A stretch of DNA of 64,000 nt from NCBI GenBank assembly GCA_910584365.1, contig CAJUAF010000003.1, positions 124,001 to 188,000 on the forward strand, read 5' to 3'. How positions within the stretch are numbered: position 1 is the first letter of the stretch; each line of letters opens with the position of its first letter. Below the pieces are notes generated by a model that worked only from the letters and a program-made list of their open reading frames with translations, was not told the origin of the DNA and did not search any database. Of this stretch, positions 54,280 to 62,670 are shown one piece after another. The DNA is from an uncultured Muribaculaceae bacterium. GTDB taxonomy: Bacteria; Bacteroidota; Bacteroidia; Bacteroidales; Muribaculaceae. The position numbers were made by a program, and so were the translations under genes.

Positions 54280-54375
54280 AGGAAATTTGGCCGATTTTGC
54301 GTAACTTCGCCCTTTAAATATGTCAACGGTTTTTCAATGTTGACTGTTTAATATCTGAAACTAAGCTTTAAGATA

Positions 54376-56445
54376 ATGCATCATGATTATTTCCGGGTGG
54401 CCGCGTGTGTGCCTCCGGTGCGCGTGGCCGATGTGGAGGCCAATGCCTGCGCTATAATTGAAATGCTCGGACAACTCGACAGCCGAGGGGTCGAGCTGGC
54501 CGTTTTCCCTGAACTTTGCGTCACGGGTTACACCTGTGGCGACCTTTTCCATAACGAGACCCTGCTTGAGGCTGCCGCCACGGCCGTCTCCGAGATTGCG
54601 GAGGCCACCAAGAACATGAGCGTCCATGCCATCATCGGCGCCCCCATGGTTTTTGACGAGCGGCTATACAATTGCGGAATTGTTGTAGGGCAGGGGATGA
54701 TGAAACTTACTGTTCCGAAAACCTATCTGCCAAACTATAACGAATTCTATGAACGGCGCCTGTGGACCCCGGCTCCGAAAGTGGTTGACACGGAGGACAG
54801 TCGTATGGCGGTCTCTCCGAATAAAATCGTACAGATAAACGGCGTCAAGATTGCCATTGAAATTTGCGAGGACCTGTGGGTACCCATCCCTCCTTCCTGT
54901 CATGCCTCAATGGCCGGCGCTAAAATTATCGTAAATCTTTCGGCGTCGCCCGATACTATCGGCAAGTACGACTATCTCCGCGAGCTGATTGCCCAGCAGT
55001 CGGCCCGCTGTATCTGCGGGTATGTCTATGCCGCTGCCGGATTCGGCGAATCCTCCACCGACCTGGTATTTGACGGGAAGGGCATTATAGCCGAGAACGG
55101 CGTAATCCTCGGTTCCACTCCCCGCTGGAAGGAGGGCCCCCAGTATATAATCCGCGACATAGACATCGCTCTGCTTTCCCACGACCGTATGCACCGCGGT
55201 ACGTTCGCCGACTGTGCCGACCGCGAGAACACCGTGGCGTTCCCCACCGTGCAGCAGCTCAATCTGAACCTGAGCGAACTTCTCGACCCAGAGAACCAGG
55301 AGGGACTCCGCGAAAAACTCGACAAGATTATCGGACAGAATAAAGACGAGGATGAGAACCGGGAGGACACTCAGCTGTTACGCACAATCGAGCCTCATCC
55401 GTTTGTTCCCTCGGATGATGCCGAGATCGACCGCCGGTGTGACGAGATAGTGAATATCCAGGTAGCCGGACTTGCGCAGCGTCTGCGCGCTACCGGATGC
55501 AAATGCCTGGTAGTAGGTATCTCCGGAGGGCTCGATTCCACGCTTGCCCTGCTTGTTGCCACCCGGGCGTTTGACCGGCTCGGTCTTGACCGCAAGGGGA
55601 TCATAGGGGTGACTATGCCGGGATTCGGAACAACCGGGCGTACCCATTCAAACGCTCTTACACTGATGGATGCTCTCGGAGTGACTTTCCGCGAAATTCC
55701 TATCGGGCCGGCGGTGGAACAGCATTTCCGGGACATCAACCATGATCCTTCGGTGCGCGACGTCACGTATGAGAATTGCCAGGCGCGGGAGCGTACTCAG
55801 ATTCTGATGGATATCTCCAATCAGGAGAACGGTATGGTCCTGGGAACCGGCGACCTTTCGGAACTTGCGCTGGGATGGGCCACTTACAACGGTGACCAGA
55901 TGTCGATGTATGGCGTCAATGCCTCCGTACCGAAAACCCTCGTCAAATATCTTGTGCGCTGGTTTGCTTTCCGTTCGGAAAATCCGGATATGGCGGAGGC
56001 GCTTGTTGATATCATAGACACTCCGGTATCGCCGGAACTGTTGCCCCCCTCGGCTGACGGAGAGATTGCCCAGCGGACCGAAGACCTTGTGGGGCCATAC
56101 GAACTCCACGACTTCTTCCTTTTCCATACACTCCGCTACGGCTTCCCCCCGGAACGTGTCTACTTCATGGCCTGCCGTGCTTTTATCCATCAGCACCATG
56201 GAAAGACCTACCAGGGACGCGGAGGCATGGAGGTCGGCAAATATCAGCCGGAAGAGATACTCCACTGGATGAAAGTCTTCTACCGCCGCTTTTTCTCGCA
56301 GCAGTTCAAGCGTTCCTGTATGCCTGACGGTCCTAAAGTCGGCTCGGTATGTCTGTCGCCGCGCGGCGACTGGCGTATGCCCTCCGACGCTTCGGCTGCA
56401 GCATGGCTTGCTGCCATCGACAAGATTTCCCCCGACAACGCCTGA
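54376..56445 (+). CDS. nadE: Glutamine-dependent NAD+ synthetase
   Basis: 689 residues. The N-terminal nitrilase-type glutaminase domain (1-300) has the Glu of VFPELCVTG (Glu46), the Lys of TVPKTYLPNYNEFYE and Cys164 in EICEDLWV. The C-terminal synthetase has the P-loop ISGGLDST (Ser383) and GTGDLSELALGW. Converts deamido-NAD to NAD with ammonia tunnelled from glutamine. Single gene, ending at the bidirectional palindrome shared with guaB. Confidence 0.95.
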   Translation: MHHDYFRVAACVPPVRVADVEANACAIIEMLGQLDSRGVELAVFPELCVTGYTCGDLFHNETLLEAAATAVSEIAEATKNMSVHAIIGAPMVFDERLYNCGIVVGQGMMKLTVPKTYLPNYNEFYERRLWTPAPKVVDTEDSRMAVSPNKIVQINGVKIAIEICEDLWVPIPPSCHASMAGAKIIVNLSASPDTIGKYDYLRELIAQQSARCICGYVYAAAGFGESSTDLVFDGKGIIAENGVILGSTPRWKEGPQYIIRDIDIALLSHDRMHRGTFADCADRENTVAFPTVQQLNLNLSELLDPENQEGLREKLDKIIGQNKDEDENREDTQLLRTIEPHPFVPSDDAEIDRRCDEIVNIQVAGLAQRLRATGCKCLVVGISGGLDSTLALLVATRAFDRLGLDRKGIIGVTMPGFGTTGRTHSNALTLMDALGVTFREIPIGPAVEQHFRDINHDPSVRDVTYENCQARERTQILMDISNQENGMVLGTGDLSELALGWATYNGDQMSMYGVNASVPKTLVKYLVRWFAFRSENPDMAEALVDIIDTPVSPELLPPSADGEIAQRTEDLVGPYELHDFFLFHTLRYGFPPERVYFMACRAFIHQHHGKTYQGRGGMEVGKYQPEEILHWMKVFYRRFFSQQFKRSCMPDGPKVGSVCLSPRGDWRMPSDASAAAWLAAIDKISPDNA

Positions 56446-56489
56446 GGGCTTCGGGTTCCTGCCTTCTGAACCATTCTGACAGCACTCTC

Positions 56490-56549
56490 GCCATCCGGGC
56501 GAAAAACAGGACGGTGTGTCAAAATTTTGACACACCGTCCTGTTTTTCG
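56490..56549. repeat. Palindromic terminator-like element, copy C (perfect 50-nt palindrome)
   Basis: GCCATCCGGGCGAAAAAC (56490-56507) leads into a perfect palindrome 56500-56549 with 25-bp arms and no loop. The core is GGTGTGTCAAAA / TTTTGACACACC. It lies between the convergent nadE and guaB stops, where it works as terminator for both. It is the best copy of the family. Confidence 0.8.
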
Positions 56550-56566
56550 ATTGTAATATAAGGTGG

Positions 56567-58048
56567 TTAACGGCTGGAGGCAGAGTAGTTGGGAGCTTCG
56601 GAGGTGATGGCTACGTCGTGGGGATGGCTTTCGGCTACGCCGGCATTGGTGATGCGGGTGAACTTGGCCTTGTGGAGGGCCTCGATATCGGGCGCTCCGC
56701 AATAGCCCATGCCGGCACGCAGACCGCCGAGCATCTGGTACACAACCTCATAGAGGGAGCCTTTGTAGGGGACACGGGCGGCGATACCTTCGGGTACCAG
56801 TTTCTTTGTGTCGGTCTCATTGGCCTGGAAGTAACGGTCCTTCGAGCCTTTTTCCATGGCTTCCAGAGATCCCATGCCACGGTATGCCTTGTATTTACGG
56901 CCATTGTAGATGATAGTGTCGCCGGGAGATTCCTCCACTCCGGCCAACATTCCGCCGAGCATTACGGAGTAACCTCCTGCGGCGAGGGCCTTGACAATAT
57001 CGCCGCTGTAACGGATACCTCCGTCGGCAATCAGGGGCACACCGGTGCCTTCGAGAGCTTTGGCTACATCATAGACTGCGGAGAGCTGGGGAACGCCTAC
57101 GCCGGCGATGATGCGGGTGGTACAGATGGAGCCGGGACCGATACCCACTTTCACTCCGTCGGCACCGTTCTCCACCAGATAGCGGGCTGCCTCACCGGTA
57201 GCGATATTTCCGACGACAACATCAATGTCGGGATATTTTTCTTTTACTGCGCGGAGTACACCGACAACGCCTTTGGAATGTCCGTGAGCTGTGTCGATGA
57301 CAATGGCGTCGGCTCCTGCGGCAACAAGAGCGTCGACGCGCTGCATGGAATCGGCGGTTACGCCTACGCCGGCGGCTACGCGCAGACGACCGAGGGCATC
57401 CTTGCAGGCATTGGGCTTGTCTTTGGCCTTGGTGATATCCTTATAGGTCACCAGTCCTACCAGTTTACCCTGTTTGTCCACAACCGGCAGCTTCTCAATT
57501 TTATGTTTCTGGAGAATATCGGCGGCTTCCTCAAGGTTCGTGGACTGGTCGGTCGTCACAAGATTCTCGGAAGTCATCACTTCGTCGACTTTGCGATTGA
57601 GATCGCGTTCAAAACGTAGGTCGCGGTTTGTGACAATTCCGCGGAGCAATCCCTTGTCATCCACGACGGGAATACCTCCTATGTGGTATTCCTCCATCAT
57701 CTTCAGGGCGTCCCCGACAGTAGAACCCTCGAGAATCGTCACAGGATCATAGATCATACCGTTTTCGGCGCGCTTTACGGCATGGACCTGACGCGCCTGT
57801 TCCTCGATGGACATATTCTTGTGGATGACGCCGATCCCTCCCTCTCGGGCAATGGCGATAGCCATCTTGGCCTCCGTCACGGTATCCATCGCGGCGGAAA
57901 CAAGAGGAACGTTCAGCGTAATGTTACGGGAAAATTTTGTCTGAAGTCTGACGCTTCGCGGAAGCACTTCGGAGTAAGCGGGAATCAGCAGGACGTCATC
58001 GAATGTGAGCCCGTCCATAGCTACCCTGTCTGCAATAAATGACGACAT
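56567..58048 (-). CDS. guaB: Inosine-5'-monophosphate dehydrogenase
   Basis: 493 residues from MSSFIADRVAMDGLTFDDVLLIP; the open frame 110 codons upstream is not coding. Two CBS domains lie at about 95-215 (VTILEGSTVGDALKMMEEYHIGGIPVVDDKG, TTDQSTNLEEAADILQKHKIEKLPVVDKQG). The catalytic Cys loop is GIGPGSICTTR, followed by the flap region with RGMGSLEAM. It oxidises IMP to XMP for GTP synthesis. It has its own -7 box. Confidence 0.97.
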   Translation of the reverse strand: MSSFIADRVAMDGLTFDDVLLIPAYSEVLPRSVRLQTKFSRNITLNVPLVSAAMDTVTEAKMAIAIAREGGIGVIHKNMSIEEQARQVHAVKRAENGMIYDPVTILEGSTVGDALKMMEEYHIGGIPVVDDKGLLRGIVTNRDLRFERDLNRKVDEVMTSENLVTTDQSTNLEEAADILQKHKIEKLPVVDKQGKLVGLVTYKDITKAKDKPNACKDALGRLRVAAGVGVTADSMQRVDALVAAGADAIVIDTAHGHSKGVVGVLRAVKEKYPDIDVVVGNIATGEAARYLVENGADGVKVGIGPGSICTTRIIAGVGVPQLSAVYDVAKALEGTGVPLIADGGIRYSGDIVKALAAGGYSVMLGGMLAGVEESPGDTIIYNGRKYKAYRGMGSLEAMEKGSKDRYFQANETDTKKLVPEGIAARVPYKGSLYEVVYQMLGGLRAGMGYCGAPDIEALHKAKFTRITNAGVAESHPHDVAITSEAPNYSASSR

Positions 58049-58084
58049 ATAGTAAACCTTAGTTCGTTCGTTAAATATTGCCTG

Positions 58085-58092
58085 CAAAGGTA
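58085..58092 (-). promoter_or_regulatory. -7 box of guaB
   Basis: TACCTTTG on the minus strand, leader about 30 nt, supporting the short start. No TTTG at -33. Confidence 0.5.
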
Positions 58093-58273
58093 ATAATTTT
58101 TCGGCACATTTCCGATAACCGGCCCCGAAAATTATGCGAAAAAATTCAGTACGGGATGTTTGCGGGCGGATTCGCCGGGACTGATAGCTGCTATAATTAC
58201 AATCAATCGATCTCGTCGACTTTTCAGGTAAGTAAAGCGTTACTTTGCAGAATAATTCAAAAAACGAAAAATT

Positions 58274-58492
58274 ATGGATACGCCGATGCTGACATGGGCC
58301 GTCATTGTGGGCCTGTTTGTTGTTATTCTTTTGATACGGTTCGGACGGGGCATTTACAGATACGCCCACGCCCACCATATAATACAGCTTGGTTCGGAGC
58401 GGGAGGAATTCTATCTTCCCGGCGACAGGCTGAACGATAATTATGATGACGATGACGAAGATGAATGTCGCGATGATTTCGGAGACTGCTGA
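58274..58492 (+). CDS. Small single-span membrane protein upstream of the ThrE pair
   Basis: 72 residues. One transmembrane helix (LTWAVIVGLFVVILLIRFG, about 6-24) is followed by a short cytoplasmic or periplasmic part with HAHH and a very acidic end (DNYDDDDEDECRDDFGDC) containing two Cys. The acidic codons overlap the start of the ThrE N-terminal gene by about 50 nt in another frame. It has no match I know. Real coding is supported by position and by an ATG at the right place, but not by homology. Confidence 0.55.
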   Translation: MDTPMLTWAVIVGLFVVILLIRFGRGIYRYAHAHHIIQLGSEREEFYLPGDRLNDNYDDDDEDECRDDFGDC

Positions 58493-59264
58493 ACCGGTGA
58501 TGCCGCCGGCAAAGTCGGTCTGTATGTTCCTGTCGGATTACAGCGGCTGGCTGCTCGGTTGCGGAGCCACCTGCATCAGACTGGAAAAGAATGTACAGCG
58601 GATTGCCCGGACTTACGGCAAACGCGCGGAAATAACCATTACTCCCCGTCATGTGCATATTTCGATGATAGCCGCCGATAGTTCGGAGACTTTTACGACC
58701 ATCGCGCCGGTGCGCCGGGTGCCTGTAAGTTTCAACACCATCACCCGTCTGAGTCGTCTGAGCTGGGAAATAGCCGACAGCCATCTTTCGCTGGAGGAGG
58801 CGTCGGAAAGATTCGACGATATCGTATCCGATGATCGTCAGAACAAATGGCTGGTGCTTGTATTGGTCTCGCTTGCCAACGCATCTTTCTGCCGTCTGTT
58901 CGGAGGGGACGGAGCGGCGATGGCTATTGTCGGAATAGCTACTATGGCGGGATATTATCTAAAGCAATGCATGATGGAGGCCAGGGTGGATCTCCGGCTT
59001 GTAATGTTGGCCTGCGCTTTTGTCTCCTCCGTGCTTGGGGCGACAGATTATCTGTTTTCCGTGGGGACCACTCCCCAGATTGCAATAGGGACCAGCATAT
59101 TGTATCTGGTACCCGGAATACCGTATCTGAATTCGTTCAGCGATATGCTTAACAGATATTACATCTGTTCGTTCAGCCGGTTCATGGACGCGGTTGTCCT
59201 GACAGGGTGTCTGTCGATAGGATTATGCTGCGGCATGATGATGATGAAAATAGGGATGTTTTAA
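58443..59264 (+). CDS. ThrE-type threonine/serine exporter, N-terminal (DUF1212) subunit
   Basis: 273 residues; starts at 58443, 58464 or 58476 are all possible and the frame overlaps the small protein gene. The soluble part (about 20-135, SGWLLGCGATCIRLEKNVQRIARTYG ... VPVSFNTITRLSRLSWEIADSHLSLEEA) carries the hydrolase-like region of the family. About five transmembrane helices follow, with YLVPGIPYLNSFSDMLNRYY. Typically exports threonine and serine from the cytoplasm. In many bacteria this and the next gene are one protein; here they are split, 13 bp apart. Confidence 0.85.
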   Translation: MMTMTKMNVAMISETAEPVMPPAKSVCMFLSDYSGWLLGCGATCIRLEKNVQRIARTYGKRAEITITPRHVHISMIAADSSETFTTIAPVRRVPVSFNTITRLSRLSWEIADSHLSLEEASERFDDIVSDDRQNKWLVLVLVSLANASFCRLFGGDGAAMAIVGIATMAGYYLKQCMMEARVDLRLVMLACAFVSSVLGATDYLFSVGTTPQIAIGTSILYLVPGIPYLNSFSDMLNRYYICSFSRFMDAVVLTGCLSIGLCCGMMMMKIGMF

Positions 59265-59277
59265 GAGATAAGCCGAT

Positions 59278-59760
59278 ATGGAACTGAAAATAATCGAAGA
59301 TGCATTGTTCGCCGCGATAGCCGCTATCGGTTTTTCCTCAATCAGCCGGTTGCCGCTGAGAGCCTATCCGTTCTGCGCCGTAATTGCCGCGCTGGGACAT
59401 TCGCTGCGATACGTGCTGATGAACAGTCCGGAGTGTGACTTCCATATATTCTGGGCCACGGTCATAGCGTCCTTCTTTATCGGGACCCTGGCTGTATTTC
59501 TCTCGCCGCTGGCACGCACTCCGGCCGAGGCCTGTTTTTTCCCGTCGCTGCTGCCGATGATCCCCGGAATGTATGCCTACAAGGCTTTCGGCGGAATAGC
59601 CGCCTGCATTTTCAATGATAATCCCGAAACGTTCAACTATTATTTCTATCAGTTCGCTTATAACGGACTGGTGTGTGTGGCCGTTCTTTTCGGAATGGTG
59701 GTCGCGGCTACGGTTCCGGTATTCATATTTAAAAAAATTTCTTTTCAGGCCACAAGATAG
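59278..59760 (+). CDS. ThrE-type threonine/serine exporter, C-terminal subunit
   Basis: 160 residues with about five transmembrane helices: LFAAIAAIGFSSISRL, FCAVIAALGHSLRYVLM, FWATVIASFFIGTLAVFLSPL, PSLLPMIPGMYAYKAFGG and NGLVCVAVLFGMVVAATVPVFIF. It is the C-terminal ThrE_2 half. It follows the DUF1212 subunit by 13 bp and needs it for transport. Substrate identity is by family only. Confidence 0.88.
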   Translation: MELKIIEDALFAAIAAIGFSSISRLPLRAYPFCAVIAALGHSLRYVLMNSPECDFHIFWATVIASFFIGTLAVFLSPLARTPAEACFFPSLLPMIPGMYAYKAFGGIAACIFNDNPETFNYYFYQFAYNGLVCVAVLFGMVVAATVPVFIFKKISFQATR

Positions 59761-59772
59761 GTCGGAAATCAG

Positions 59773-59780
59773 TAAATTTG
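59773..59780 (+). promoter_or_regulatory. -7 box of the LysR gene
   Basis: TAAATTTG, 33 bases before the LysR start. No TTTG at -33; the gene may also be read through from the ThrE pair. Confidence 0.4.
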
Positions 59781-59813
59781 TATTTTCTGTACCGGAATGT
59801 CAACTATTGAAAG

Positions 59814-60713
59814 ATGGAATTGAGACAGCTGAAATATTTTGTGAAAGTGGCCGGCAACCTTAGTTTCTCGGAAGCGGCCAAGAATCTGTGTGTCACCCAG
59901 AGTACCCTTTCCCAGCAAATCAAGCAACTGGAGGGAGAACTGGGAACACAACTGTTTATCCGTACAAGCCACAGCGTAGAGCTGACTGAGGCCGGAAAAG
60001 AACTGCTTCCTCTGGCTATCGCCACAATACACTCCGCCGAAAGCTGTAAGGATCGTATCGCCGACCTGAACGCTCTGTCGGTCGGAACATTGAATATCGG
60101 GGTCACTTATTCTTTCAGCCCTATTCTGACGGAAACGCTCATAACGTTTATGAAGATGTATCCCAGCATAAAGCTGAATATATTTTATAAACCGATGGCC
60201 GAACTGATGGAGATGCTTCAGGAAAGGGAAGTGGACTTCCTGCTGGCGTTCCGCCCGACCCGCAGTATAGAAGGGGTGGAATCCCATATCCTGTTTCAGA
60301 ACTGCCTGGCGGCAATCGTAAGGCCATCCCATCCCCTTGCAGCGCGGGAAAAAGTTACCCTGGCTGAACTCGAGAAATATGACCTCGCGCTCCCGTCGCG
60401 TGGGCTGCAGGCCAGGAACGCGTTTGATGCGGTAATAACGCCATACAATAAATTCCGGGTCCGCATTGAACTGAACGAAGTCAATATCCTTCTGAAACTG
60501 ATCCGTCAGACCGAGCTGGTAACCGTCCTTGCGGAAGCTTCCATCCATAATGAATCGGGGGTGAAAGCTGTCCCGCTGGATATTCCCGACAACGGTATGG
60601 CCGGATGTGTACATCTGCTCAGCGATTCTTACCGTAAACGCTCGATGCAGGAATTCATCCGTCTGCTCAGCGAGTCGCTTGCCGTGAGGGAACGACGCGA
60701 TGCCTGGATTTAG
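59814..60713 (+). CDS. LysR-family transcriptional regulator
   Basis: 299 residues. The N-terminal winged helix is MELRQLKYFVKVAGNLSFSEAAKNLCVTQSTLSQQIKQLEGELGTQLFIRTSHSVELTEAG (1-61). The effector domain (about 90-295) starts with VGTLNIGVTYSFSPILTETLITFM. No redox Cys pair like OxyR is visible. It lies 53 bp after the ThrE pair on the same strand and could regulate it; no binding site can be assigned. Confidence 0.92.
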   Translation: MELRQLKYFVKVAGNLSFSEAAKNLCVTQSTLSQQIKQLEGELGTQLFIRTSHSVELTEAGKELLPLAIATIHSAESCKDRIADLNALSVGTLNIGVTYSFSPILTETLITFMKMYPSIKLNIFYKPMAELMEMLQEREVDFLLAFRPTRSIEGVESHILFQNCLAAIVRPSHPLAAREKVTLAELEKYDLALPSRGLQARNAFDAVITPYNKFRVRIELNEVNILLKLIRQTELVTVLAEASIHNESGVKAVPLDIPDNGMAGCVHLLSDSYRKRSMQEFIRLLSESLAVRERRDAWI

Positions 60714-60743
60714 ACCATGCGGGGCTATCGGCCAAAACCTTTG

Positions 60744-60800
60744 GCCATCCGGGCGAAAAACGAGACGATGTGTCAGTTTTTGAATTCTGACACATCGCTC
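60744..60800. repeat. Palindromic terminator-like element, copy D
   Basis: The same 18-base preamble GCCATCCGGGCGAAAAAC as copy C is followed by arms CGATGTGTCAG (60766-60776) and CTGACACATCG (60787-60797), perfect over 11 bp, loop TTTTTGAATT. It lies between the convergent LysR and ridA genes. A small hairpin GGCCAAA/TTTGGCC precedes it. Confidence 0.75.
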
Positions 60801-60830
60801 ATTGTCTTTGTTTTCAGCCGAATTTGATTA

Positions 60831-61205
60831 TTATTTTGCGGCAAGCACTTCTATCTCGACGAGAACCTGCTTGGGAAGTTCGCGTACAGCGACAGCCGAG
60901 CGGGCAGGGAAAGGAGCGGTGAAAGCCTCGGCATAAACTGCGTTCATGGCGGCGAAGTCGTTCATGTCGGCAAGGTAGACTGTCGTTTTGACCACATTGT
61001 CCATCGTAAGGCCGGCGGCTTCAAGGATGGCTTTTACATTGGCCAGTGACTGACGAGTCTGTGCGGTGATTCCTTCGGGGATGGCTCCCGTGGCGGGATT
61101 GATGGGAATCTGGCCGGATGCGAAGAGGAATGGACCACAGTCGATGGCCTGACTGTAGGGGCCGATGGCTCCGGGAGCCTTGTCAGTTGCAATCTGAGTT
61201 TTCAT
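60831..61205 (-). CDS. ridA: RidA-family enamine/imine deaminase
   Basis: 124 residues from MKTQIATDKAPGAIGPYSQAI; an ATG two codons earlier is possible. The family motif IGPYSQAID, GQIPINPATGAIPEGI, VVKTTVYLADMNDFAAMNAVYAEAF and PARSAVAVRELPKQVLVEIEVLA are complete, with the Arg that contacts the substrate carboxylate (RSAVAV). It removes reactive enamines from amino-acid catabolism. Its start overlaps the YihY gene end by 23 bp, so translation is probably coupled. Confidence 0.95.
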   Translation of the reverse strand: MKTQIATDKAPGAIGPYSQAIDCGPFLFASGQIPINPATGAIPEGITAQTRQSLANVKAILEAAGLTMDNVVKTTVYLADMNDFAAMNAVYAEAFTAPFPARSAVAVRELPKQVLVEIEVLAAK

Positions 61206-62613
61206 TGTCATTTTGATTTTTTAAGTTAGAGATATCGGGATGGTTTATAGTCAGGGATGAGACGAGGATTTTGTCGGCTTCTTTCAGTGCGGTTTTCTCC
61301 AGCATACTGAGGGTTAGATTTACACGACGGAAATTCTTGTCGAAGTTGGGGATGAAGTTATCGGAACCGTGACCGACCATGCGCCGGAGAAGTTCTCCGA
61401 GGGTAAACTCTGCGGGATTGACAGCCGGCGTAAGGGCGAAAACATCGCTTCCGGGCTTCGTGGCGACGTGGAGGATTATTCCTTCGCTGGCCAGGCGGTT
61501 TGTCGAGGCTGTGACCAAAGAGATGGGAAGCTGATATTCCACGGCAATCTGGCGGTTGGTGAGCGGTTTCATCCCTTTGACGAAGCGACGGATTATGATT
61601 GTCGTCACCGCCAGGAGAATCCGCCAGCGGTAGTCCTCGGAAATCTTTTCGATTTCGTTGGAGAAACTGAACTGGAAAATGTTCTGGGAAGAATAGCAAT
61701 AGACAGCTCCGGAAAGGGTTATCAGCCATACGAGCTGGAGCCATATCAGAAGCAGAGGAAGAAACGAGAAGGAACCGTAGATGGCGTTATAGCGCGTTAC
61801 GTATATCTGGCCTGACAGGAACAGCCATTGGAGAATCACAAATGACGTCCCGGCAATGATGCCGGCTATCAGCGCGTTCTTGAATTTGACTTTTGTGTTG
61901 GGAATAAGCATATAGCTTCCCGCGAAAAAGAACCAGACGAGAATCACTGACGAGAAATCCAGCAGTGTCGACACCAGGGGAGAAAGAAAATCGAAGGGCA
62001 AGACTTTCTGAATAGTGGTAGACATCAGCAGGGTTATGCCGCTGGAGCATATCATAAGCACAGGGAGAATAAGGCATATGGCGGTGTAGTCGGTGATTTT
62101 ACGCCAGAAACTCCGCCCATGCTCTATTCCCCATATCCTGTTGAACGAATCCTCCACTGAGGAAATCAGGGAAATCAGGGTCCATAGCAGGAAAACAATG
62201 CCTATGCCTACGAATATGCCTTCCGAAGACTGGGCAAGATAGGAGTCCACAAATGTGAACGCTGTTTTCAGAGCTTCCGCCTGGGCCGGGAACGAAGAGA
62301 ACAGCTGCGTCTGCAACAGATTCTGGAAGCCGAAGCCGCGTCCGATGGCAAAAAGCAGCGCAAGCGCCGGCACTACGGCGAGCAATGTCTGATACGTCAG
62401 TGCGCTCGCCCGGTTCTGGAGATCGGAATTAAGGAAAGACCGTACCGACAGATTCAGTGTCTTGATGAGGTCTATCATCCAGCTTCGGCGGGTGTCGCTC
62501 CATACTCCTCCGCTGACATAACGGTATATGCGCACCCCTTTGTCGGCGATACGCGTAAACAGATTCGGGCGTTTTTCTTTCCCCGGGGTTTTGCTGTCAG
62601 TCGGATTCTCCAT
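61183..62613 (-). CDS. YihY/virulence factor BrkB-family membrane protein
   Basis: 476 residues. An N-terminal soluble part precedes a core of about six transmembrane helices (about 80-320), with RASALTYQTLLAVVPALALLFAIGRGFGF, LLWTLISLISSVEDSFNRIWGIEHGRSFWRKITDYTA and NTKVKFKNALIAGIIAGTSFVILQWLFLSGQIYVTRYNAIYGSFSFLPLLLIWLQ as hallmarks. The C-terminal 130 residues are cytoplasmic and contain a helix-turn-helix-like stretch (LTNRQIAVEYQLPISLVTASTNRLASEGIIL). The extension suggests a regulatory role. Function unknown in this family. Confidence 0.88.
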   Translation of the reverse strand: MENPTDSKTPGKEKRPNLFTRIADKGVRIYRYVSGGVWSDTRRSWMIDLIKTLNLSVRSFLNSDLQNRASALTYQTLLAVVPALALLFAIGRGFGFQNLLQTQLFSSFPAQAEALKTAFTFVDSYLAQSSEGIFVGIGIVFLLWTLISLISSVEDSFNRIWGIEHGRSFWRKITDYTAICLILPVLMICSSGITLLMSTTIQKVLPFDFLSPLVSTLLDFSSVILVWFFFAGSYMLIPNTKVKFKNALIAGIIAGTSFVILQWLFLSGQIYVTRYNAIYGSFSFLPLLLIWLQLVWLITLSGAVYCYSSQNIFQFSFSNEIEKISEDYRWRILLAVTTIIIRRFVKGMKPLTNRQIAVEYQLPISLVTASTNRLASEGIILHVATKPGSDVFALTPAVNPAEFTLGELLRRMVGHGSDNFIPNFDKNFRRVNLTLSMLEKTALKEADKILVSSLTINHPDISNLKNQNDNENSDCN

Positions 62614-62670
62614 ATCTATACAAAAACTTCCGTCACCTTTCGGTTCACAGGGATGGCGAACTTTCCGGGA

